Shown: piece after piece, positions 1 through 5,321 of the stretch
Layout of the letters: each line of letters starts with the position of its first letter
How positions within the stretch are numbered: position 1 is the stretch's first letter
From: Deltaproteobacteria bacterium
GTDB taxonomy: Bacteria > Desulfobacterota > DSM-4660 > Desulfatiglandales > B25-G16
Direction of reading: 5' to 3'
Assembly: GCA_003646935.1 (NCBI GenBank)
Contig: QMLW01000143.1
Coordinates: forward strand, 1 to 5,998
DNA length: 5,998 nt
Notes under the pieces: generated by a model
The model's input: only the letters and a program-made list of their open reading frames with translations
What the model was told of the DNA's origin: nothing
Databases searched by the model: none
Program-made: the position numbers and the translations under genes

Positions 1-187
1 AAGAGGCGGGAAGCACGGCCATGGTCATGGTGCCGTCGATCTTCACCATCACGGTCTTGGCCAACTCCCTTCCCGGAATGTGCGCGGCGGCAGCGATTTC
101 CTGAGCGGTGAAGGTCTGCGTATGAGGTATGGTCTTGAATGGAATATGGTGAGCCTCAAAGAAATCCCTCAACTGCTTCAAGGTCAT
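1..187 (-). CDS. YbaK/prolyl-tRNA-deacylase-like protein, N-terminal part (runs off left edge)
   Basis: Sixty-two N-terminal codons are visible before the window edge. The frame contains the arrangement typical of the YbaK/EbsC/ProX family: a conserved His (H22) in a PHTQ segment, then FTAQEIAAAAHIPG (residues 26-39), then a Lys-bearing strand AKTVMVK (K44, the likely conserved family lysine), DGT and MAVLPA. Members are single-domain proteins of about 150-160 residues that hydrolyse mischarged aminoacyl-tRNAs, for example Cys- or Ala-tRNAPro, in the cytoplasm; that role is known for the family and inferred here. The start is well supported: an AGGAGG Shine-Dalgarno sequence (200-195) lies 7 bases before the ATG. 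The remaining two thirds cannot be seen, so substrate class cannot be assigned. Confidence 0.82.
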   Translation of the reverse strand, partial: MTLKQLRDFFEAHHIPFKTIPHTQTFTAQEIAAAAHIPGRELAKTVMVKIDGTMTMAVLPAS

Positions 188-264
188 GATGCATCCTCCT
201 TTCTCTTTAGGGTTTTTATGCAGAAGGGCCGCACCCTGAAGACCCTCCTCTAAGGATACAATAT

Positions 265-312
265 TTCCTCCATTGTGCCTACCGTGAGAATTGCGGGCGT
301 ATCATGGAGGAA
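265..312. repeat. 9-bp inverted repeat in the leader of the YbaK-like gene
   Basis: TTCCTCCAT (265-273) and ATGGAGGAA (304-312) are perfect inverted copies separated by 30 bases. They lie in the gap (188-351) between the ATC-hydrolase remnant and the YbaK-like gene. No U-run follows either arm, so this is not a standard intrinsic terminator. It could be an operator or a leader hairpin, or chance. I found no convincing -35/-10 pair in this gap and no other gene. Confidence 0.3.
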
Positions 313-351
313 GAATCGGTTGCCAGGAGATGTAATACTATGCAAAGACCT

Positions 352-668
352 TCACCGCCAGATAAAGACCTCGTGGCAGGTCTAATCCCCTCTCGCAATC
401 ATGCGGTCCTTCATGTAGGTCATGTTCGGATGGTAGCAGCTGAAATATTCGAACGCAATGTCGCACATCCATTGGGTCAGGTCGCTATGCCGAGTTCGTT
501 GAAGGCTTTATAGATCAGGCATCGTTTCACCAGGATCTCGAACCGCTCCTTGGATTCCTCAACCACATCGAACACGATGTTCTTCCTCTCGAATGCCTTA
601 TATACCCTGGCGAAGCTCACCAGATCTTTTTTTTCCGAGGGGAGTGAACCCCCTGAAATGGTATCGTC
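352..668 (-). pseudogene. C-terminal fragment of an ATC-hydrolase-like protein (frameshift plus in-frame TAG)
   Basis: The frame just after the MBL stop codon encodes about 63 codons containing ERFEILVKRC and AFNELGIA, then hits TGA at 479-477. Shifting frame near 483-485, as if one base were missing, continues as DLTQWMCDIAFEYFSCYHP, MKDRMIARGD, then TAG (384-382), then TCHEVFIWR and TGA (354-352). The order 'VVEES..F..LV.RC...AF.ELG', 'C.I', 'RGD..C' resembles the C-terminal half of the L-2-amino-thiazoline-4-carboxylate (ATC) hydrolase-like family; this is recognition from memory. Full proteins are about 200 residues or more, so roughly the first half is absent, and no ATG with a Shine-Dalgarno exists. 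It therefore looks like a truncated, inactivated gene. It shares a reading frame with the MBL gene upstream, so it may have arisen by a deletion that fused the two. It is unlikely to yield a functional protein. Confidence 0.6.
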
Positions 669-1401
669 CTATAGCTCCAACATCATACCATCTGAGGCAG
701 CAATAACCTCCAAGCGCAGCTCATGGGACAGACTGCTCGCCACTTCCCAGGGCTTTACCTTGAGCATGGTCATGCCGAAGTGGGTGAGGATTGCCTTTTC
801 AGGCCGTATCCCTGAGAGGATCTCCTTGACATCATCGATGCACAGGTGCATTACCGTGCTGCTTTCATGGGGTTTGAACCGCACTACGTTCATGATCAGG
901 GTATGGGAGCCCCCATACTCGTTGATCAAACCCGGGAAGTACTTGGTGTCCACCATGAATGATATCTTCCTGCCGTTATGCTGGAACATTACCACATAGG
1001 TTTCCATGGGGTGCTCGTGTTTCGACTAGGTGGTGAACGTCACATCGTCAAGGTGGTAGATTTGCTTGGGTTTGAGTATTCCGATGTCCTGCACGAAGCC
1101 CCTCAGGTAGGGCAAGATCACTGCGTTTTCGCTGTCAAGACATTCGCTTGGCGCAAAGAGCATGACCCGCCTCTCTAGACCACCGCCCGTCATGGCGTCG
1201 ATGAGCACGTTTACATCGTTTGAGTGATCGATATGGTCGTGGGTGTTAACCACGTATTTTACGGTCAGCCGCCTATCCTTTATCCTGGCCAGGATCTTGT
1301 CCACGGAACCGCCGGGATCGATGACCAGGCACATTTTTTTCACACCCCACGATATAGCAGAACACGGCCCTGGGGCCTACCAGTATCTGTTCGACGATCA
1401 T
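669..1401 (-). pseudogene. MBL-fold metallo-hydrolase, interrupted by a frameshift and an in-frame TAG
   Basis: Reassembled, the gene encodes 243 codons of a metallo-beta-lactamase-fold hydrolase. The start is the ATG at 1401, touching the TAG stop of the zinc-ribbon gene, which suggests translational coupling. The N-terminus reads MIVEQILVGPRAVFCYIVGCEK and then must shift by one base at the A7 run (1334-1340) to continue as MCLVIDPGGS. The zinc motif HxHxDH is H54-D-H56-I-D58-H59. Later ligand candidates are H130 (KHEHP), D151 (VDTKYF) and H207 (LTHFG), and the end is ASDGMMLEL. Codon 125 is TAG (1028-1026), in frame between VTFTT and SKHEHP, where a residue such as Ser would fit. Without repair the product stops after about 42 residues (TAG 1275-1273). 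All metal ligands survive, so the damage is recent, or it is a sequencing artefact or recoding. The substrate is unknown; glyoxalase-II-like and other MBL subfamilies are both possible. Confidence 0.75.
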
Positions 1402-2819
1402 CTAATCAAGCTCAATGGCGTTCTTTTGCAAGGCGAAATCGGTCTGCGACTCCCTGAGGTAGATACCCTTCTCCATGAAGGGAAGCCATAACAACCTGGC
1501 ATTGACAAAATGCAGCTCCGCGTCTCTCACGATATCCTTGGTCTTCTTGTGATCCTTATTTGTCATGGAGTAGAGGAGCACATAGGCCATCTCCTTTGCA
1601 TCTTTCATGCTCAGCCAGACGTCATAGAGTACGTCTTGTTCATTTCCGGAGAACGCGGTTTCGGTAAATTGAGGCTGTTTGCGGGTCAGCTGGGCCGCAA
1701 ATTTATCAACGGCCCTCACATCCCGTATCCTGAAGGCGGGCACGTAGAAACAGATATTCCTCTTCTTAAGCGCATCTCCGTCCATAACGCGCGGCAGGGG
1801 GAAGAGCTCGAAGAATTCCTTGAGCGTCCTGTATTGTGCCTGTCCTGATTTGATAGCAGCGGTCAGGCGCCAGAACGGCAGGTATTTCCAACTCACACCA
1901 GATGAGTCATCCGCCGCAGCGACCCGGTAGGGCACCGATACGTACTCGCCCCCCTGTTCCTGCCATGCCTGAGCACAACTCTCGCACACGTGAATCTTGG
2001 CATGGGGCTTGAGTGGAAAGTCCCTCCCACAGTTGGGACACGTAAAGGGAAGGAACCTGAGAGGCCTGTAGGGAATCTTGTCTCCCACCGGATTTCCCTT
2101 GATTTCATCAACATCAACGGTGCCCTTGATGACCTTGTGAGAAAGGGCATCAACAAGGAGCATGGATTTTCCCTTACTGCCCTTGAGGGCATAGCAGTAG
2201 AAGGGAAAGAAGAGCAGCGAGTAACGCTCCCCTACCAGCTCGAATTTGACCATCTCTATGTCGATGCCATCGGCGGTTCCTATGCTTTCCACGGAATGCC
2301 GGACCAGGTTAACTGCCTCCTTGAAGGGGACGGTTTGTCTGACCAGAAGGGGATCGCTCCCCATCCTCTGTTTGTTGAAGGGCAAGACCTTGACTGCCTG
2401 TGCCCTCAGCCCGATGGAGGGAAGTCCCCATTTGGATGTGTCAAAGGCCGGAAAGGTTCGAAACCACAGGTTTGACCTGAGCTTTTTGAAGCTTTCCCAT
2501 GCGCTCGTACCGTATGAGGCCTTATAGTGCTCTCTGCCAAAGATCCACTGGAAGAACATGCCGCTCACACGCCAGTAGGGTGCGTACACGATGTGGTGTT
2601 CGGCGATCTTCGTCCCCTTACATCCTTGCCCTTTAAGGCACGGAGCAGGGCCTCTCCCACCTTCCGGGCATTCTCTCGTGGGGAGATGAAAAATGATTGC
2701 ACCTGATTTCTGCCGGTGGGCTTGAGGGTCGAACCGCAGTAGAGGCACTTGAACACGGTGTCCTCTTCAGCGAGGTCAACCTCGGCACCGCATTGGGGGC
2801 AGGTAACGGCGATATCCAT
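1402..2819 (-). CDS. Double zinc-ribbon protein with repeated Pro-aromatic motifs; apparent frameshift at 2614-2617
   Basis: The N-terminal frame from ATG 2819 begins MDIAVTCPQCG and carries a four-Cys zinc ribbon (C7, C10, C25, C28). After residue 68 the sense moves to another frame at the GGGG run 2617-2614, as if one G were missing, and continues for 403 uninterrupted codons. Repaired length is 472 residues. A second zinc ribbon lies at C261, C264, C279, C282. The body has no clear transmembrane helix but repeats a short motif of hydrophobics followed by Pro-aromatic (VYAPYW, FFPFY, RFLPF, KYLPFW, FYVPAF, LWLPF). I do not recognise a function. The ATG at 2748 that opens the longer frame is out of register with the family-like start and yields an unconvincing N-terminus. 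No Shine-Dalgarno precedes ATG 2819; a heptanucleotide repeat sits there instead. The stop TAG abuts the MBL start. Confidence 0.65.
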
Positions 2820-2827
2820 ATATATTG

Positions 2828-2855
2828 GTTGCTTGTTTCTGGTTGCTTGTTGCTC
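2828..2855. repeat. Heptanucleotide tandem repeat, four units
   Basis: On the plus strand the units are GTTGCTT, GTTTCTG, GTTGCTT and GTTGCTC, followed by a partial fifth (GTTAC). Equivalently, a 14-base unit is duplicated with two mismatches (2829-2842 and 2843-2856). It ends 8 bases upstream of the zinc-ribbon gene start, where its ribosome binding site would be expected. Confidence 0.7.
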
Positions 2856-2956
2856 GTTACAAGGGATACCATTACTTTGCGGGATTAGATAATGCGGCTT
2901 TACCGCATAGAAATCCTCCATGAGCAATTCTCAGTCTTCGGTTTCAAAAGATTACG

Positions 2957-3187
2957 TTATCTTCTCCCCGCAGTTGTTGCAGAAAAGAATGAAAGCGATC
3001 CTCCTTGAGCAATGTCGGTCTTCAGCCTCTCAATGGCTTTCATGTGGTCAGATAGCTGGGAGCTGAGGAATTCCCTTAGTTTCTTGTCACTCTCCCTGAT
3101 CGATTCCTTGTCCTGGTACGGGCCAATCCCCGGCACTACCCTTGCCGCTCCCTTAAGGGCCCCGCCAAGTTCCTCTTTCATGCCCAT
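2957..3187 (-). CDS. Small charged protein of unknown function; first gene of the row
   Basis: The 76-residue frame starts at ATG 3187 behind an excellent Shine-Dalgarno, GGAGGTGAT (3199-3191). The N-terminus (MGMKEELGGALKGAARVVPG) is amphipathic, followed by a highly charged helical stretch, residues 26-61, with coiled-coil-like spacing (KESIRESDKKLREF, MKAIERLKTDIA). There is no signal peptide or membrane segment, so it is probably cytoplasmic. The last residues in frame (FFSATTAGRR) look unnatural. The neighbouring frame from 2981 reads CNNCGEKIT and stops at TAA 2954-2952, a half zinc-ribbon-like ending, so a one-base loss around 2986-2982 is plausible. I do not recognise the family. It is followed by a 137-base gap before the zinc-ribbon gene and is probably co-transcribed with it. 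Confidence 0.65.
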   Translation of the reverse strand: MGMKEELGGALKGAARVVPGIGPYQDKESIRESDKKLREFLSSQLSDHMKAIERLKTDIAQGGSLSFFSATTAGRR

Positions 3188-3228
3188 AGAATCACCTCCG
3201 TTGGATGTTCGTTGTCCCTAGTCCGTGA

Positions 3229-3262
3229 CCGTTATCCTATTGTAACGGGCAAGGTTTGTCTT
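3229..3262 (-). promoter_or_regulatory. Candidate promoter with dyad operator for the 3187-352 gene row
   Basis: A perfect inverted repeat CCGTTA-N8-TAACGG occupies 3229-3248, about 30 bases upstream of the Shine-Dalgarno of the first gene. On the minus strand a weak sigma70-like pair overlaps it: AAGACA (3262-3257) and TAGGAT (3239-3234), spacer 17. The dyad would cover the -10 element, as a repressor site often does. The hexamers each match consensus at four of six positions, so this is tentative. Confidence 0.35.
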
Positions 3263-3392
3263 TTCTTTTTTCAGGCTTTTGACATGAGGGCTTTAAGGCT
3301 TTTCCGCACCTTTTTTATCGGCCCACGACGCTTTCCTTATCAACGGACCACGTACTACAGGCGACTGACCCCATGTTCCTTCATGATCATAC

Positions 3393-3428
3393 AAAAATGC
3401 CCTCCTCTCTGCAAGAGGGAGGGCATTT
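3393..3428 (-). terminator. Intrinsic terminator of the cytochrome gene
   Basis: On the minus strand an 11-bp stem beginning AAATGCCCTCC (3428-3418) pairs with GGAGGGCATTT (3405-3395). It extends by four more pairs past a bulged A to a TGC loop, and is followed by a T-run (TTTTT, 3397-3393). It lies 26 bases beyond the cytochrome stop codon and separates it from the next gene row. The other side of the hairpin lacks a comparable U-run, so it acts mainly in the minus direction. Confidence 0.9.
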
Positions 3429-3454
3429 GGATCTTTTGAACTTACCGGAGACCG

Positions 3455-4576
3455 CTACTCAAGGGGATCTTTCACATAGCCAAGCTCTTCCCAGTTGAGG
3501 ACATAGGCGTTTTTTCCGTGGCAGTCAAAACAGTTGAAGGCCTCCTTGCCGGGAAGAATTGAGTGGCTCACGCTGAAGTTGAATTCCCTGGTAACCAGCG
3601 TGGCATCGCTGTATTTCCCCTTCTGGTATTTCCGCATTTCCTCCACCGTGGTTACTCCGTCATTATTCGCATCCGCTGCCTTGACTTCAGGGACAATAAT
3701 AACGTCGTCGAGTTCTGAACCGCTTGTTTCTATGAACCACGTTACCTCTATCACATTAAAGGGGTATATCTTGGCCATAAGGTCCGTTGATCCTAAGATA
3801 GGCAGATGGCCGAGCTTCTTTCCCGTGTACCATGTATGGTTCGGAATCCATCCCGGCGCCTTCATTTTCGTGACCGGTTTTCCATCTTTGGTAAATTCAT
3901 TCCAAGTTCTGCTCTTTATGGCCTTTCCGGGCCTTGGTCCGGTATGGCAGGTGACGCAGGCGATTTTGTTGACGTGTTTGCTGTCCAGGATATCGCCTTC
4001 GTCGACCTTATAGTGGGGCTTTTCCTCATGGCATGTTAGGCACGAGAGGCTTCCCTCCATGGTGTCCTCAGTAGTGTCGATGGCATATCCCTTTGCGAAC
4101 TGGTGGTCGCTGTGGGGATCCGTGAGCCTCTCATGGCAGTCATGACACCTCATTCCCACCGCTATATGAACATCGTGTTCTTCATCGAACATGTCCCCTC
4201 TTTTGGCATAATCCTTGATATGGCACTTTACGCATTGTGCTATGGTCGGTTCTCCTTTGCCGTCCCTGGTCTCATGGCAGAGCGTACAGTCTGTCTTTCC
4301 CGTTGCAGGATCGCGATAAGAGGAGGTGTGGCACTTCCCACATTGTTCCATCCACCCCTTGATCCTTCCCTGTTTTTCAAAGCTAAAGTTTGGGAGTGCA
4401 CACCACTTCTCCAACATGCCAAGGCCGTTTCCCCAACCGCCGAGGGCCGGACTCCTCCCGAGCTGGCCGTGATAGGAGCTTTCCACCACGTCTTTTGCCT
4501 GAACACCGGGGGGGCAGGCAACAGATGCGAGTGATACCATAAGCAAGATCATGACGCTGGCCTTTACTGATTTCAC
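3455..4576 (-). CDS. Exported heptahaem c-type cytochrome with an EF-hand-like loop
   Basis: The start chosen is GTG 4576, with AAGGAG (4590-4585) 8 bases upstream; the ATG at 4603 in the same frame lacks such a site. The 373-residue product opens with a Sec signal (basic VKSVK, hydrophobic core ASVMILLMVSLASVA, AxA-type site near VQA-KD), so it is periplasmic or cell-surface. Seven CxxCH haem sites lie at C79, C97, C115, C144, C179, C207 and C349. His-rich stretches between them (for example HDVHI, HSDH) could supply distal ligands. Residues 302-313 (DANNDGVTTVEE) match the EF-hand calcium loop with D1, N3, D5, T9 and E12. The role is presumably electron transfer or a multihaem reductase in anaerobic respiration; the substrate is not predictable. 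No CxxCK site is present, which argues against octahaem tetrathionate reductase. It appears monocistronic, with its own promoter and terminator. Confidence 0.88.
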   Translation of the reverse strand: MKSVKASVMILLMVSLASVACPPGVQAKDVVESSYHGQLGRSPALGGWGNGLGMLEKWCALPNFSFEKQGRIKGWMEQCGKCHTSSYRDPATGKTDCTLCHETRDGKGEPTIAQCVKCHIKDYAKRGDMFDEEHDVHIAVGMRCHDCHERLTDPHSDHQFAKGYAIDTTEDTMEGSLSCLTCHEEKPHYKVDEGDILDSKHVNKIACVTCHTGPRPGKAIKSRTWNEFTKDGKPVTKMKAPGWIPNHTWYTGKKLGHLPILGSTDLMAKIYPFNVIEVTWFIETSGSELDDVIIVPEVKAADANNDGVTTVEEMRKYQKGKYSDATLVTREFNFSVSHSILPGKEAFNCFDCHGKNAYVLNWEELGYVKDPLE

Positions 4577-4617
4577 GGTTATCTCTCCTTGTCTGTAATC
4601 CACGATTTACGCCCAGA

Positions 4618-4646
4618 AATAAACATGTATCCCCGAAACATGTCAA
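4618..4646 (-). promoter_or_regulatory. Sigma70-type promoter of the cytochrome gene
   Basis: On the minus strand a perfect -35 TTGACA (4646-4641) is followed after exactly 17 bases by -10 TTTATT (4623-4618, four of six consensus positions). Transcription would begin near 4611, giving a leader of about 35 bases that contains the AAGGAG ribosome binding site of the GTG start at 4576. Confidence 0.7.
4621..4643. promoter_or_regulatory. Paired AAACATGT repeats overlapping the cytochrome promoter
   Basis: AAACATGT occurs at 4621-4628 and 4636-4643, a 15-base period, each copy containing the palindrome ACATGT. Between the -35 and -10 elements, and touching both, they are well placed as a regulator binding site on one face of the helix. 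No regulator gene is present in the window. Confidence 0.45.
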
Positions 4647-4695
4647 GATAATTTTGAAAGATTAAAGAATTTTCACCCTAGTTCGGGGGATAGCA

Positions 4696-5262
4696 ATGAG
4701 AAATATCGTTATTGTAGCTCTGTCAGTGGCCCTAGCAGCAGCCATTGTGTCCGGATTTATATTCTATCAGAAGTATATTGATACACATGACGCGCTTCTC
4801 ATCAGCGAGAATAAGCTGTCTGGGTTGCAAGGGAAAGTCACCCAAATGAACCGAGAAATCGCCTCGCTCCAGGATCAATTGAAACAGAATGCCGAACGCC
4901 TTGGGCAACTTGAAAGCGCTAAAGAGCGCATTGCTGAACTCCGGAATGTGATCACGGAGAAGGATCAAGCGATTTCTGAATGCGAGGTAACGCTCGTCAG
5001 TTTAGCATCCTGGGCTGGTGAGAAAAAATACCGGATGAGAGGCGAGCTCACGGCTCTTGACCACACGTATCAAACCGCGGTCATTGAGGTGCCTTTTTCA
5101 GAAAAGAAGTTCACCATAGGTGGATCAATTTCCTCCGGTGCTATCTTGAAAAGGGGTGGCCAATCGGCGCGGTTGGAAGATTTTCAGGTTGGTGACCGGG
5201 TTATCGTCATATGGGAGTCCACCAGAGGGGGTCACGTCATTCACTCGCTTAAGGTCGAATAA
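4696..5262 (+). CDS. Membrane-anchored coiled-coil protein with small C-terminal beta domain, function unknown
   Basis: The 188-residue product has one N-terminal transmembrane segment (residues 4-24, VIVALSVALAAAIVSGFIF) after a short basic start. A long coiled-coil follows at about 38-97 (LSGLQGKV, IASLQDQL, LESAKERIAELRN). The compact C-terminal domain (about 112-188) is probably beta-rich and holds MRGELTALD, FTIGG, ILKRGG and the VGDRVIVIW turn. The topology suggests a periplasmic domain held away from the inner membrane. The single Cys is C96. It is divergent from the cytochrome gene, with about 119 bases between starts, and convergent with the PpiD-like gene. A GGGGGA ribosome-binding-like sequence (4685-4690) precedes the ATG by 5 bases. 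I do not recognise a named family. A role linked to the cytochrome is possible but rests only on position. Confidence 0.8.
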   Translation: MRNIVIVALSVALAAAIVSGFIFYQKYIDTHDALLISENKLSGLQGKVTQMNREIASLQDQLKQNAERLGQLESAKERIAELRNVITEKDQAISECEVTLVSLASWAGEKKYRMRGELTALDHTYQTAVIEVPFSEKKFTIGGSISSGAILKRGGQSARLEDFQVGDRVIVIWESTRGGHVIHSLKVE

Positions 5263-5321
5263 ACTAGGCGAGAAACCCGATAAGGCAATAATAAAGAAGC
5301 TGGGCAAGAATCTACGATGCC

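Noticed and set aside
550..999. Long plus-strand open frame opposite the MBL gene
   Set aside because: No ribosome binding site or recognisable protein character; the minus strand here encodes a clear MBL C-terminus.
352..1401. Genome-wide reassignment of TAG to an amino acid
   Set aside because: The zinc-ribbon, cytochrome and PpiD-like genes all end at TAG in sensible places, one of them just before a terminator, so TAG works as a stop here.
1990..2475. Plus-strand open frame opposite the zinc-ribbon gene
   Set aside because: It mirrors the minus-strand codons; the minus frame contains a four-Cys zinc ribbon and coherent motifs.
2892..2908. ATGCGG-CTTTA-CCGCAT hairpin as a terminator
   Set aside because: The stem is only 6 bp and no T-run follows on either strand.
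2820..2927. N-terminal extension of the zinc-ribbon protein from ATG 2927
   Set aside because: It would be encoded largely by the heptanucleotide repeat and has no protein-like character; the zinc ribbon starts naturally at 2819.
3534..4534. Plus-strand open frames opposite the cytochrome gene
   Set aside because: The minus strand encodes seven CxxCH motifs and a signal peptide, so these are antisense shadows.
3455..4576. Octahaem tetrathionate reductase assignment
   Set aside because: Only seven CxxCH motifs and no CxxCK active-site haem motif; the surrounding sequence does not match what I recall of that family.
4514..4576. Lipoprotein signal at SVAC in the cytochrome
   Set aside because: The residue at -3 is Ser rather than the usual Leu, and an AxA-type cleavage site (VQA) follows shortly after.
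4577..4603. Upstream ATG start (MDYRQGEIT extension) for the cytochrome
   Set aside because: It places nine polar, partly acidic residues before the signal peptide, and the good AAGGAG site is positioned for the GTG at 4576.
4654..4682. TTGAAA with a 17-base spacer as promoter of the plus-strand gene
   Set aside because: The -10 (CCTAGT) is poor and transcription would start too close to the ATG to include a ribosome binding site.
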